Positions 47,634-57,460 are shown, counted from the first letter of the stretch. The stretch: 64,000 nt of DNA from Ruminococcus sp. (GCA_021201755.1 JAJQEI010000018.1:24358-88357), one strand, 5' to 3'. Numbers and translations: made by a program. The notes: a model not told the origin generated them from the letters alone.

Positions 47634-48596
47634 ATGCAGACAGTTCTGCAAAACCTCATCTTTAGTTTGAACGCAATAATACCGATTTTTTTGATGATGG
47701 TACTCGGTTGGTTTGTCCGTAAGTGGAATTTATTGGATGATCACAGTGTGGGTAAACTCAATCAATTCACGTTCCGTGTACTTCTACCGGCACTGCTGTT
47801 TATGGATTTGTCCACTGCCGACTTTCAGTCTGTGTGGGATACGAAATTTGTCTTATTCTGCTTTATCGCAACCTGCCTCAGTATTGGAATTGCCGTTTGC
47901 TTTTCTTTGTTCCACAAAGAAAAAACAGAACGTGGTGAAATCATACAGGCATCCTATCGGAGCAGTGCAGCGATTTTGGGAATTGCATTCGTCAATAATA
48001 TATATGGAGAAGCAACAATGGCGGCACTGATGATTGTGGGGACAGTACCACTGTACAACGTGTTTGCTGTTATTGCACTAGAAGTCACAGCTCCCAGAAC
48101 CGAACACAATACCAATCGAAAAAAGCTTGCACTACAAACACTTTTGGAAGTGGTTACAAATCCCATTATCTTGGGGATTGTCGCAGGAATTCTATGGTCT
48201 GTTCTCAAAATTCCGCAGCCGGTAATTCTCTCGAAATCCGTATCCTATCTGGGAAATATGGCGACGCCTCTCTCTTTAATTGCACTGGGTGCTTCCTTTC
48301 ATTGGCGTGCAGCGAAAGAGAAATTTCCTGTTGTAGTTGAAATTTCCGTCCTAAAACTTATTGCATTCTGTGGTGTGTTCCTACCCGCTGCTATCTGGCT
48401 GGGATTCCGAAATGAAGAACTGACTGCAATTCTGGTTATGTTGGGCAGTGCTACCACCGGAAGCTGCTTTGTCATGGCGAAAAATACCCATCATGAAGGA
48501 GCAATTACCGCCTTCGCTATTATGGTCACCACCTTACTCAGTGCACTCACCTTGACTGCATGGCTGTTTCTGCTGCGTACTTTAGGATATGTGTAA
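47634..48596 (+). CDS. AEC family transporter
   Basis: A 320-residue membrane protein with about ten hydrophobic helices of the auxin efflux carrier family (malate, lactate or other anion transport in bacteria). Typical segments are IPIFLMMVLGWFVRKW at the N-terminus, FRVLLPALLFMDLS, and SLIALGASFHW in the second half. The substrate is unknown. AAAGGAG lies rather far (about 14 bases) from the ATG at 47634, so the exact start is a little uncertain. Confidence 0.88.
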   Translation: MQTVLQNLIFSLNAIIPIFLMMVLGWFVRKWNLLDDHSVGKLNQFTFRVLLPALLFMDLSTADFQSVWDTKFVLFCFIATCLSIGIAVCFSLFHKEKTERGEIIQASYRSSAAILGIAFVNNIYGEATMAALMIVGTVPLYNVFAVIALEVTAPRTEHNTNRKKLALQTLLEVVTNPIILGIVAGILWSVLKIPQPVILSKSVSYLGNMATPLSLIALGASFHWRAAKEKFPVVVEISVLKLIAFCGVFLPAAIWLGFRNEELTAILVMLGSATTGSCFVMAKNTHHEGAITAFAIMVTTLLSALTLTAWLFLLRTLGYV

Positions 48597-48635
48597 AAAA
48601 ATGTTTTGTTGTGTTGTAATATCCAAAAAGACAAG

Positions 48636-48673
48636 AAAAAGCAACATAGTATCAAAGTACCGTGTTGCTTTTT
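48636..48673. terminator. Bidirectional terminator
   Basis: Stem aaaaagcaaca/tgttgcttttt between the convergent AEC and nifU-like genes. Confidence 0.82.
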
Positions 48674-48677
48674 GATT

Positions 48678-49115
48678 TTAAAAATCACATCGTTCCCCTG
48701 CATCGGAATCGTCTACAATCGCAAACGCATCGGAATTATATGCGATTTGTTTCTTCATAAAATATTGGCGCAGTGCCGCCTTAACGGCACGTTCTGCCAG
48801 AACTGCACAATGCTTTTTATCGTCTGGCAATCCGCCTAGTGCATCGTTAATTTCTGCCGCTGTAAGTAACGCCGCACGCTCCCACGTTTGATGTTCCAGA
48901 AGCACGGTTGCCATAGAACTTGCTGCAATCGATGTGGCACAACCTAAAGTTTCAAAACTTGCTGCCTGAACTCTGCCGCCTTCGATCCTGAGATAAATCT
49001 TTACCACATCGCCACATCCGTCATCACCAATTTCACCGATCGCATCTACATCATCTATGGCACCGACATTACATGGATTCATAAAATGATCCATGACGAC
49101 TTCGTTATATCTCAT
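48678..49115 (-). CDS. Fe-S cluster scaffold, IscU/NifU N-terminal type
   Basis: Receives sulfur from the cysteine desulfurase and assembles Fe-S clusters. The 145-residue protein has MDHFMNPCNVG, GDDGCGDVV, LGCATSIAASSM and KKHCAVLAERAVKAAL, giving the Cys ligands and Asp of the scaffold. The ATG at 49115 overlaps the end of nifS by 11 bases. This nifS-nifU pair is standard in Clostridia. Confidence 0.93.
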   Translation of the reverse strand: MRYNEVVMDHFMNPCNVGAIDDVDAIGEIGDDGCGDVVKIYLRIEGGRVQAASFETLGCATSIAASSMATVLLEHQTWERAALLTAAEINDALGGLPDDKKHCAVLAERAVKAALRQYFMKKQIAYNSDAFAIVDDSDAGERCDF

Positions 49116-50295
49116 AACTTCTCTTTTCTTCTTGCAGTTCTGTCCAAACAGGAGACATTTTCCGCAATTTTTCAACTGCTTCTGGAATTACCTTCAGCAA
49201 ATAATCTACATCCTCCGCCGTGTTGTCCTCAGACAAAGTCAATCGCAGCGCACCACGTGCCAAAAATGTCGATCTGCCTATAGCGGATAGTACATGACTC
49301 GGATCCAAAGAACCGGAGGTACACGCTGAACCGGCAGATGCACATATTCCCTGATTATCCAGCATAATCAACAGCGATTCTCCATCGATTCCCTCAAAGC
49401 AAAAATGCACATTTCCGGGAAGCCGGTATATGCAATCACCATTTAAAACACTATGTAGAATTTGAGACAACCCTTGAATCAGTTTATCACGAAGATTTGT
49501 TAAATATGCCGTATTTTGTTCCATGTGACTACAACATTCCTGTAACACCGCAGCCATTCCCACAATTCCCGAAAGGTTTTCTGTTCCGGCACGACGTCCT
49601 CGCTCCTGTGCACCACTGTGGATTATACTAGAAATCGGTACACCTTTTTTTGCATAAAGTACGCCTACGCCCTTTGGACCATGAAATTTATGTGCAGAAA
49701 GCGATAGCATATCAATTGACATTTTCTCTACATCAACCAGAATATGCCCAACCGCCTGAACAGCGTCCGTATGAAAAACAACACCTTTTTTCCGGCATAC
49801 TGCACCTATTTCTGCAATCGGTTCTATCGTTCCAATTTCATTGTTGGCGAGCATGACACTGACCAAGCACGTATCGGATCGGATTGCATTCGCCACCATT
49901 TCCGCTGTAATCCGTCCATTTTCGGGAACGTCGAGATATGTGATATCGAATCCCTCTTTTTCCAGCTGCTGAAGTGTATGAAGAATCGCATAGTGTTCTA
50001 TTGCAGTCGTAATAATATGTCGTTTTCCATGCAACGCTCCGTACTGCGTAGCCGAACGCAAAGCCTGGTTATCCGCCTCACTTCCGCCGGAAGTGAAATA
50101 AATCTCTCTCGGTGAAGCGTGCAGACAATTCGCAACCTACTCCCGTGCCTTCATCAATTGCTCTGAAGCCGCCTGCCCCAAATGATGCACACTGGACGGA
50201 TTCCCATAAGTTTCCAGCAATATCGACAGCATGGCGTTAATTGCCACTGTACTGGGTTTTGTCGTTCCGGCATTATCCGCATAAACTTCTCTCAA
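49105..50295 (-). pseudogene. nifS: Cysteine desulfurase (NifS/IscS type) with an in-frame TAG
   Basis: PLP enzyme that takes sulfur from cysteine for Fe-S clusters. The full frame of 396 codons runs from TTG at 50295 (REVYADNAGTTKPSTVA, AGAGGG upstream) to TGA at 49105. Codon 53 is TAG (50137-50139), between MKARE and VANCLHASPREIYFTSGGSE. Past it the enzyme is complete: AIEHYAI, SAHKFHGPKGVGVLY with the PLP Lys, and AGSACTSGSLDPSH with the active Cys. Homologues commonly carry Gln here (as in AREQVA). If TAG stops translation, the PLP enzyme would have to start internally without its N-terminus, which would be inactive. It is paired with the scaffold gene, so loss would be surprising. Confidence 0.88.
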
Positions 50296-50310
50296 ATTTC
50301 ACGCCCTCTT

Positions 50311-51084
50311 TTATTCATCATCGGATGTCGGTGCAATCAAACGAAAATAAGAATCGATATTTCCATCATATGGCACCTCCGCACCACTGACATTCAAATA
50401 AGAAAAAGAATACTGTCGATCGCCATACGTTTCATCTGTACAGTTTACAACAAGCTGTTCAATAGAAATCGGCGTATCATCCATCTCACCAACAACACGT
50501 ACACGAAAAGCCGCACAACCATTAATGGTCAGATCTTCCCACTCCGTAATTGTAACGGATGTCAGATATTCCTCCAGTGCCGCTTGTTCCGTATCCGCAG
50601 TAATCGCTGCAAATTCTTCATCCGTATCCGCCGCTTCTTGTACAATCAATGAAATCGTATCACCGCTGGAATCGGCAGATTCAAACATTACTTCATTATC
50701 CGTAATCACACCGTCAGATGCTCCGGTACTTGGAACCCAATCCGCTGGAATATCAATTTCACAAAGATAATCCGTTCCTGTATAGGTAACCATTTCGTTA
50801 TCGGGATTAGTGTCTTCTACAGAGCTTTCTTCTTCGTAAAACCCGTTGATGTGATTCGAACTGTCACTAGAAGTTTCATCATCATCAGAATCGGAAGCGT
50901 CCTCATCCGAAGATTCCGCATTAGAATCAGAAGCCGCATCATCCTTAGATGTGCTATCAGATGCACTGTCAGATACACTGGAATCGGTGGAATCATCGCT
51001 TTCAAAAGAATCCTGTTTTCCACATCCTGCCAAAAGGCAGAGGAAAGCTAAGAAAATAGAGAGCATTCGTTTTTGGATATGCAT
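50311..51084 (-). CDS. Hypothetical lipoprotein
   Basis: A 257-residue secreted lipoprotein. The signal peptide ends in the lipobox LLAGCGKQ, then follows a long Ser/Asp/Glu linker (about 25-85) and a C-terminal domain of about 160 residues (YLCEIDIPADWVPSTGASDG, then AFRVRVVGEMDDTPISIEQLVVN) of unknown fold, perhaps PsbP/Mog1-like by strand pattern. It precedes nifS by 15 bases, so it may be co-transcribed with it. GAGGTG lies before the ATG. Confidence 0.8.
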   Translation of the reverse strand: MHIQKRMLSIFLAFLCLLAGCGKQDSFESDDSTDSSVSDSASDSTSKDDAASDSNAESSDEDASDSDDDETSSDSSNHINGFYEEESSVEDTNPDNEMVTYTGTDYLCEIDIPADWVPSTGASDGVITDNEVMFESADSSGDTISLIVQEAADTDEEFAAITADTEQAALEEYLTSVTITEWEDLTINGCAAFRVRVVGEMDDTPISIEQLVVNCTDETYGDRQYSFSYLNVSGAEVPYDGNIDSYFRLIAPTSDDE

Positions 51085-51205
51085 TTTTTACACCTCATTT
51101 ATTTGTTATGACATCTCTTCTGGTATCATTTCAGATATCTTTCCATTATAACTCTATTATAGCAAACTCTACAGAAAAAAGCAAGCTATTTTTTATTTTT
51201 CAGTC

Positions 51206-53041
51206 TTAATCCCCCATCAGCTGCGGACGATTCAAAATTTGCATAAACTCGTCCCCAGTTATCGTCTCATGTTCATAGAGATATTTTGCAATTTCGTGCA
51301 GCTTATTGATATTCCCTTTTAACAGTTCCATTGCACGATTATATTGTTCGTGAATCATATCTGCCACTTTTTTATCAATTTTCGTCTGGGTTTCCATAGA
51401 ACAGCTCAGGCTGCTGTCACCACCAAGATATTGGTTTTGCATCGATTCCATTGCTACCATGCCAAACTCATCACTCATGCCATAACGACTCACCATTGAC
51501 CGTGCCAGCTTTGTCGCCTGTTCAATATCGTTTGACGCACCCGTTGTGATTTCGTGAAAAATCAATTCTTCTGCCGCTCTTCCACCGGTCAGCGTAGCAA
51601 TTTTATTTTCCAGCTCCGTACGAGTCATCAAAAACTTTTCATCCTCATCTACTTGCATCGTATAACCCAATGTACCAGATGTTCTCGGAATGATTGTGAT
51701 TTTTTGCACCGGTGCCGACTGGGATTGCAGTGCTGCTACCATAGCATGACCCACCTCATGATAGGAGACCGTTAGCTTCTCCTTGTTAGAAAGAACACGG
51801 TTCTTCTTTTGATAGCCCGCAATCACGACCTCTACACTTTCCATCAGATCTTCCTGATTCGCTGCCCGCCGTCCCATACGCACTGCACGAAGTGCAGCCT
51901 CGTTAATCACATTTGCCAGATCTGCGCCAGATACGCCAGCCGCCGTTCTCGCAACCGCTGCAAAGTCCACGTTGCCTGCAAGCTTAATTTTCTTTGCGTG
52001 TACTTTTAAAATATCGATTCTGCCCTGCAAATCCGGCAAATCCACCAGAATGCGCCGATCGAACCGACCAGGTCGCAGCAACGCAGGATCCAGCGATTCC
52101 GGACGGTTTGTCGCAGCTAAAATAACAACGCCTTTCGATCCGTCAAAGCCATCCATTTCAGTAAGAAGCTGATTCAATGTCTGCTCCCGTTCATCATTAC
52201 CGCCAAATTGTCCGCCGTCACGCTTTTTCCCAATGGTATCGATTTCATCAATAAAGACAATACAGGGTGCTTTTTCGTTGGCTTGCTTGAATAAATCACG
52301 AACCTTTGCGGCACCCATGCCCACAAACATTTCTACAAATTCTGAACCAGAAATCGAAAAAAATGGTACATCCGCCTCACCAGCAACCGCCTTTGCCAAA
52401 AGGGTTTTTCCTGTTCCGGGAGATCCGACAAGCAGTGCGCCTTTCGGCATAGAAGCACCAATTTCTTTATAGCGTTCCGGCTTGTGCAGATAGTCAACAA
52501 TCTCTGCCAAAAGTTCTTTTGCTTCTTCTTCGCCTGCCACATCCTGAAATTTAATGCCTGCGGTAGATTTCACATAGACCTTTGCATTGCTCTTTCCCAT
52601 ACCGAACATCATAGATCCGCTGCCACCGCCCATATGTTCTGTCATTCTCCGTGAAAAAATTCGGAAGACCGCAATGATTAAGACAATCGGCAGAACATAA
52701 CTAATTATGATGTATAACAATGTACTCGACGAACTGCTTTCAATTTCCGCCGTAAATTCCGCACCGGAGGCGTAAAGCCGTTCCGTCAGTCCTTCGTCTT
52801 CTATGACATTCGTAGTATAATAGTTTCCGTCTTTATCTGTGAATGTAATTTCACTGGAACCAATAGAAACCTGATCGATTTCCTGATTTTCTGTCATGCT
52901 GATAAATGTGTCGTAGGTCACTTCTGTGGTCTGCTGTGAGAACATTCTCGAAAAAACAAATAGCTGCAACAGCAAGAAAACGCCCAGCGCAATTAGCCAA
53001 AACTTCACATATGATTTTCTAGGTTTGTTTTGCTCTTCCAT
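51206..53041 (-). CDS. ftsH: ATP-dependent zinc metalloprotease FtsH
   Basis: Membrane-bound quality-control protease. It has two membrane helices flanking an extracytoplasmic domain (about 15-130), an AAA+ domain with [26 protein letters not shown] and the SRH (RPGRFDRRI), and a protease domain with HEVGHAM. AAGGAG precedes ATGATG; I use the second ATG at 53041 by spacing. About 611 residues. Confidence 0.96.
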   Translation of the reverse strand: MEEQNKPRKSYVKFWLIALGVFLLLQLFVFSRMFSQQTTEVTYDTFISMTENQEIDQVSIGSSEITFTDKDGNYYTTNVIEDEGLTERLYASGAEFTAEIESSSSSTLLYIIISYVLPIVLIIAVFRIFSRRMTEHMGGGSGSMMFGMGKSNAKVYVKSTAGIKFQDVAGEEEAKELLAEIVDYLHKPERYKEIGASMPKGALLVGSPGTGKTLLAKAVAGEADVPFFSISGSEFVEMFVGMGAAKVRDLFKQANEKAPCIVFIDEIDTIGKKRDGGQFGGNDEREQTLNQLLTEMDGFDGSKGVVILAATNRPESLDPALLRPGRFDRRILVDLPDLQGRIDILKVHAKKIKLAGNVDFAAVARTAAGVSGADLANVINEAALRAVRMGRRAANQEDLMESVEVVIAGYQKKNRVLSNKEKLTVSYHEVGHAMVAALQSQSAPVQKITIIPRTSGTLGYTMQVDEDEKFLMTRTELENKIATLTGGRAAEELIFHEITTGASNDIEQATKLARSMVSRYGMSDEFGMVAMESMQNQYLGGDSSLSCSMETQTKIDKKVADMIHEQYNRAMELLKGNINKLHEIAKYLYEHETITGDEFMQILNRPQLMGD

Positions 53042-53054
53042 CATAAAACTCCTT

Positions 53055-53080
53055 ATCTGCGTTCCGTATCTGCGTTCCGT
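53055..53080. repeat. Exact tandem 13-bp repeat in the ftsH leader
   Basis: atctgcgttccgt occurs twice with no gap (53055-53067, 53068-53080), immediately upstream of the ftsH ribosome site. Confidence 0.6.
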
Positions 53081-53316
53081 TATTGGATTTTGGAAATGGT
53101 TTGTCACTTATTTGATTTCATATCATAACATATAATTTTGTCGAACGTGAGCAAGCTATGTGAAAGTTTGATGATAGTACTGCAATTGAAGTATGAAACG
53201 GATATTTTTCTATTTTATAGAATACACTAAGAAAGATTGGGAAAGAAAAAAATATCAAAACAGAAGCAAAAAAATAATTCATCGATTTATAGACAAAAAA
53301 CGTTGAAAAAGAAAGA

Positions 53317-53328
53317 AAAGTATACTTT
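53317..53328. promoter_or_regulatory. Operator-like palindrome 1 at glnA
   Basis: AAAGTATACTTT overlaps the -35 box. It is identical to the copy at 53359-53370, with centres 42 bases apart. Confidence 0.65.
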
Positions 53329-53354
53329 ACAAATCTCGAAAACTATGCTATAAT
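53326..53354 (+). promoter_or_regulatory. Sigma-A promoter of glnA
   Basis: TTTACA (53326-53331), 17-base spacer, TATAAT (53349-53354). Confidence 0.85.
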
Positions 53355-53358
53355 AAAA

Positions 53359-53370
53359 AAAGTATACTTT
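53359..53370. promoter_or_regulatory. Operator-like palindrome 2 at glnA
   Basis: AAAGTATACTTT (the symmetry extends to 53357-53372) covers the predicted transcription start, just before the ribosome site. Confidence 0.65.
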
Positions 53371-53384
53371 TTAGGAGGTATGTT

Positions 53385-54674
53385 ATGTTTTTTCCCGAAA
53401 CTGAGTCAGAAATGCTAGATTTTACTGAAGAAAACGATGTAAAATTTATCCGTATGACATTTTGTGATACATTTGGAAATATGCGGAATATTGCGATTAT
53501 GCCACGAGAACTCCATCGTGCTATCACTTGTGGGATTCCATTCAACGCCACAGGATTAATGGAAGAAACCCATCAGAATCTGTTGCTCAAACCGGATTCG
53601 TCCACACTTTCGTTCCTGCCGTGGCGTCCGCAATCCGGACGTGTCGTGCGTTTTTTCTGTACCATTCACTGCATGGATGGTACGCCGTACGAAGGCGATT
53701 TGCGTCAAAATCTACGCAATACCATGCGGCAAATTCAAAAAGATGGTTATGAATGCAACATGGGAACACGGTGCGAGTTCTATCTGTTCCAGACGGATAT
53801 GGACGGGAACCCGACACGCATTCCCTGCGATCAGGGTGGTTATCTGGACGTTGCACCTCTGGATCAATGTGAGAACACACGCCGTGAAATCTGTCTGTCC
53901 CTCGATGAAATGGGGTTAAACCCAACGACATCCTGCCACAAACATGGTCCCGGTCAAAACGAGATTAATTTTGCCTGCAGTAATCCTCTGACCGCAGCGG
54001 ACAATATGATACATTACAAAACCGTTGTCAAGACCATCGCCGCACAAAATGGTTTCTATGCATCCTTTATGCCAAAGCCATTCCCCGATTGCAGCGGCAG
54101 CGCACTTAAAATCATCATGGACATAAAAAAAGACGGAAAGAGTATTTTTGGCGAAAGCCATGAATTCATCACGCCGGAGGGACGCTCTTTCATTGCAGGA
54201 ATTTTAGGTAGAGTACGAGAGTTCACCATGTTTTCTAACCCTACTGTCAATTCCTATGAGCGATTCGGTCTTCGTGCCGCCCCCAGCCACATCAACTGGT
54301 CAGAAGAAAATCGAATTCCTCTGATACAGCTGCTCTATGCGCCTGGGAGAGAAACTTCTATCGAATTCCGTTCTGCGGATGCTTATTGCAATCCTTATAT
54401 CACATTCCAGATGCTGCTCAGCGCAGGCATGGCGGGAATCCGAAATCATGAGGAATTGACGGACACCATGAACGCTGCCTCCGGTGACGACGACTTGCCC
54501 ACACTGCCAAGGTCGCTGCAGGAATCCATTACACTGGCGCAAAACAGCCGATTTGTACAAAACGTTTTACCGAAAAGCATTGTCCGCAATTTCTCTGCCG
54601 CTATGCAAAAAGAGGTAGAGGCGTATCATGCCGCTGGGGATGCACAGGAATTCTGTTTTGAACGGTATTTCTGA
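53385..54674 (+). CDS. glnA: Glutamine synthetase (type I)
   Basis: Makes glutamine from glutamate, ammonia and ATP. The 429-residue protein has FIRMTFCDTFGNMRN, the GTRCEFYL and PGQNEINFA metal-site strands, SGSALKIIMDIKK and SHINWSEENRIPL followed by IEFRSADAYCNPY. There is no adenylylation-type C-terminal Tyr motif obvious. TAGGAGG lies before the ATG. It is followed by an ANTAR regulator and asnB, so the three form a nitrogen group. Confidence 0.94.
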   Translation: MFFPETESEMLDFTEENDVKFIRMTFCDTFGNMRNIAIMPRELHRAITCGIPFNATGLMEETHQNLLLKPDSSTLSFLPWRPQSGRVVRFFCTIHCMDGTPYEGDLRQNLRNTMRQIQKDGYECNMGTRCEFYLFQTDMDGNPTRIPCDQGGYLDVAPLDQCENTRREICLSLDEMGLNPTTSCHKHGPGQNEINFACSNPLTAADNMIHYKTVVKTIAAQNGFYASFMPKPFPDCSGSALKIIMDIKKDGKSIFGESHEFITPEGRSFIAGILGRVREFTMFSNPTVNSYERFGLRAAPSHINWSEENRIPLIQLLYAPGRETSIEFRSADAYCNPYITFQMLLSAGMAGIRNHEELTDTMNAASGDDDLPTLPRSLQESITLAQNSRFVQNVLPKSIVRNFSAAMQKEVEAYHAAGDAQEFCFERYF

Positions 54675-54712
54675 AATCCCTATCGCAAATCTCAAAACAG
54701 GAGGGGAAAGCG

Positions 54713-55285
54713 GTGTATTCAGAACGTGTCCTGATTATATCCGGCTCTGATAAAGGGCTGGACGGCGTTGCCAGTTTCTTAAAAGCCAGTGGTTGTCGAA
54801 CAGTTGTGACAATCTTTAGCGGTAGTGAAGCAAGGCGGACGATCCAATACAACGATTACGAGCTGATCATCATCAATACGCCATTAAAGGACGAGTTCGG
54901 TCATCAGCTTGCATTAAAACTCAGTGAAACAACCTGCTCCGGAATTATTCTCATATGCAAAGCGGATATGGCAGAAGAAATGGGCAATCGAACGATTGAT
55001 TACGGAATTTCCGTAATTTCGAAGCCATTGAACAAAAATCTGTTTCTACAAGACATCCGCACGAGCATCGGCTTTCATCAGCGACTATTCACCTTACACC
55101 GTGAGAATCATAAGCTCCGCACAAAGCTGGAAGAAACACGCTATATTTCTCAAGCGAAATTCTTACTCATTGTCAACCAAGATATGTCCGAGGAATCCGC
55201 TCATCGTTACATCGAAAAAACTGCTATGGACACTAGGCGTACACGCAAAGAAGTGGCGCAGGAAATCATTGATAAATACAAATAA
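54713..55285 (+). CDS. ANTAR-domain response regulator
   Basis: A 190-residue protein with a receiver-like N-terminal domain (RVLIISGSDKGLDGVASFL; IIINTPLKDEFG in place of the usual Asp segment, so phosphorylation may be lost) and a C-terminal ANTAR helix bundle (AKFLLIVNQDMSEESAHRYIEK, then RTRKEVAQEIIDKY). ANTAR proteins bind paired hexaloop hairpins in RNA and prevent termination. The start is GTG at 54713 with AGGAGGGG upstream. Position after glnA suggests control of nitrogen genes. Confidence 0.9.
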   Translation: MYSERVLIISGSDKGLDGVASFLKASGCRTVVTIFSGSEARRTIQYNDYELIIINTPLKDEFGHQLALKLSETTCSGIILICKADMAEEMGNRTIDYGISVISKPLNKNLFLQDIRTSIGFHQRLFTLHRENHKLRTKLEETRYISQAKFLLIVNQDMSEESAHRYIEKTAMDTRRTRKEVAQEIIDKYK

Positions 55286-55303
55286 CATAAAATAACATAT
55301 AAC

Positions 55304-55348
55304 AAAAGCTGCCGTATTATTGTCAAAATGATGATGCGACAGCTTTTT
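55304..55348 (+). terminator. Terminator between the ANTAR gene and asnB
   Basis: Stem aaaagctg/cagctttt around an AT-rich loop, followed by T. It could be a target of the ANTAR protein, but hexaloops were not identified. Confidence 0.7.
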
Positions 55349-55426
55349 CTGGCATGATTAGCATCATCGCTGCATATACTAACTTCAGAATACTTGATTC
55401 CATTTTTAATAACGGAGTTAATGGAT

Positions 55427-57260
55427 ATGTGTGGAATTACTGGAATGATACATTGGGAACAAGATGTAACGAAACAGCAGGTTCTCTTACGGCAAATGCA
55501 AAAATCTCTGCAAAAGAGAGGCCCTGATCAGGAGGGTATCTTTTTATCAGGACACTGCGGCATGGCACACACGTCTGGCAGTCATCGACGTGGAACACGG
55601 CAAACAGCCAATGGAAACAACACAACATGGAGAAACTTATACCATTGTTTATAATGGAGAACTATACAATACGCCGGAGATTCGCTCGCAGCTTCTACAA
55701 GCGAATATTGCACTGCAAACCCACTGCGATACAGAAGTGATTTTAAACGCCTATGCCCTTTGGGGAAGGAATTGCGTACAGAAGCTAAATGGTATTTTTG
55801 CGTTCGCCATCTGGGAGCATACAAAAAAACGCTTGTTTCTGGCAAGAGACCGTATTGGCGTGAAACCACTTTTCTTTGCAGAAATTCCAAAAGGTCTGGT
55901 ATTTGGCTCAGAAATCAAAGCTTTATTAAAGCATCCGGCTGTTCCCCACGAAATCGACGCAAACGGCATTGCAGAAATCCTCTTGATGGGACCGGGACGC
56001 ACACCGGGATACGGTGTTTTTCGTACTATACGGGAGGTGAAACCAGCACACTGTAGCTATTATACGAAAGACGGACTGTTGCTCTCCCCGTATTGGTCGC
56101 TTCACGCAGCAGAACACAAGGATAATTTTGCACAAACTGCTGAAAAAGTCCGTTTTTTAGTATCAGATTCTGTGAAACGGCAGCTGGTTTCTGACGTACC
56201 CATCGGGACGTTTCTCTCCGGCGGACTGGATTCAAGCCTTTTATCCTCGCTGGCGTGTCAGGAATTGCAGCGCAAGCACGAAACACTACAGATATTTTCC
56301 GTAGATTATCAGGATAACAATCGCTATTTTCAGAAAAGCCGCTTCCAGCCAACGAATGATACCGGCTTTATTCATAGCATGGAACGCTATCTGGGGTGCA
56401 TCCATCACTGGACGGTATTGGATACACCCATGCTAGCAGCGGCACTCTATGACGCCATGATAGCAAGAGATTTGCCAGGTATGGTAGACGTAGATAGTTC
56501 GCTTTTGTTATTCTGCCGAGAAATCCGAAAGCATGTCATAGTTGCACTTTCCGGTGAATGTGCAGACGAATTGTTCGGTGGCTACCCCTGGTATCGGGAC
56601 GCAGATATACGCAAAAAGAACGGCTTTCTCTGGGCGCAAAGTATTGATTATCGCATACAATTTCTAAAGCCGGAATTGGCGGAATTATTGGACGGACATG
56701 AATATGTACAAAATGCCTATAACAAAACAATCGCCGCAGCAGAAAAACTGGACGGCGAATCACCATTGGAATCTCGTATGCGGGAAATGATGCGGCTGAA
56801 TTTCGACTGGTTTATGCAAACGCTGCTGGATCGGAAAGACCGCATGAGTATGTACAGTGCGTTAGAAGTTCGTGTCCCGTTTTGCGATTATCGCATTGCA
56901 GAATATCTGTACAACGTACCATGGGAATATAAAGACTGGGACGGCTACGAAAAGGGACTGCTCCGTACAGCTATGCAGGATTATCTGCCAGCGGAAGTGT
57001 TGTGGCGTAAGAAAAGCCCCTACCCAAAAACACACAATCCAAGCTATTTAAAAACGGTATCCCAAATGTTGGCAGAGGTGATGGCAGATAAAAATGCACC
57101 CGTTTTCCAGATCATACGCCGTGATATACTGGAACGACTTCTTACAAATCCAGAATCGGTGCAATGGTATGGACAGTTGATGACACGACCACAAATTATC
57201 GCCTATTTTGTCCAGGTGAATCTGTGGATGAAAGAATATGATGTGAAAATTCGGGTTTAG
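55427..57260 (+). pseudogene. asnB: Asparagine synthetase (glutamine-hydrolysing), frameshifted in a CA repeat
   Basis: Makes asparagine from aspartate with glutamine. Frame 1 starts at ATG 55427 (MCGITGMIHWEQ with the catalytic Cys2; GGAG nine bases upstream) and runs through KRGPDQEGIF to GMAHT. Frame 2 continues RLAVIDVEHGKQPMETT, NGELYN, the PPi-loop (FLSGGLDSSLLSSL) and the synthetase domain to 57260. The switch is at 55568-55572 in gcacacacg, where two bases (one CA unit) appear to be missing. As written, the protein stops at 55654 and the glutaminase and synthetase are uncoupled. Stop is TAG. Confidence 0.88.
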
Positions 57261-57279
57261 GAGGCATAGTTTGTACCGT

Positions 57280-57318
57280 GAAGCAAAGGCAGGATTTGTT
57301 GCTTTTGCTTCTTTTTTT
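57280..57318 (+). terminator. Terminator after asnB
   Basis: Stem gaagcaaaggc/gcttttgcttc with one G-U pair, then seven T. Confidence 0.9.
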
Positions 57319-57322
57319 CAAC

Positions 57323-57358
57323 GTTTATATACAATACTATAAAGCATTGTATATAAAC
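57323..57358. repeat. 13-bp perfect inverted repeat
   Basis: GTTTATATACAAT (57323-57335) and its exact complement (57346-57358) are separated by 10 bases. There is no T-run after it, so it is not a simple terminator. Confidence 0.6.
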
Positions 57359-57460
57359 TATCATCCCTTATCTTTCTTTTTAAGTATATTTTAAGGTTTC
57401 AAAACAATGGCAAGCATTCCAGCTGAAATACCAAGTTTTTTCAAAATCTATTGGAACAGA

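Noticed and set aside
37000..50139. Complete reassignment of TAG to glutamine
   Set aside because: Several genes end naturally at TAG, and reading through the TAG at 103-105 would produce a long antisense tail over metK, so at most partial suppression is considered.
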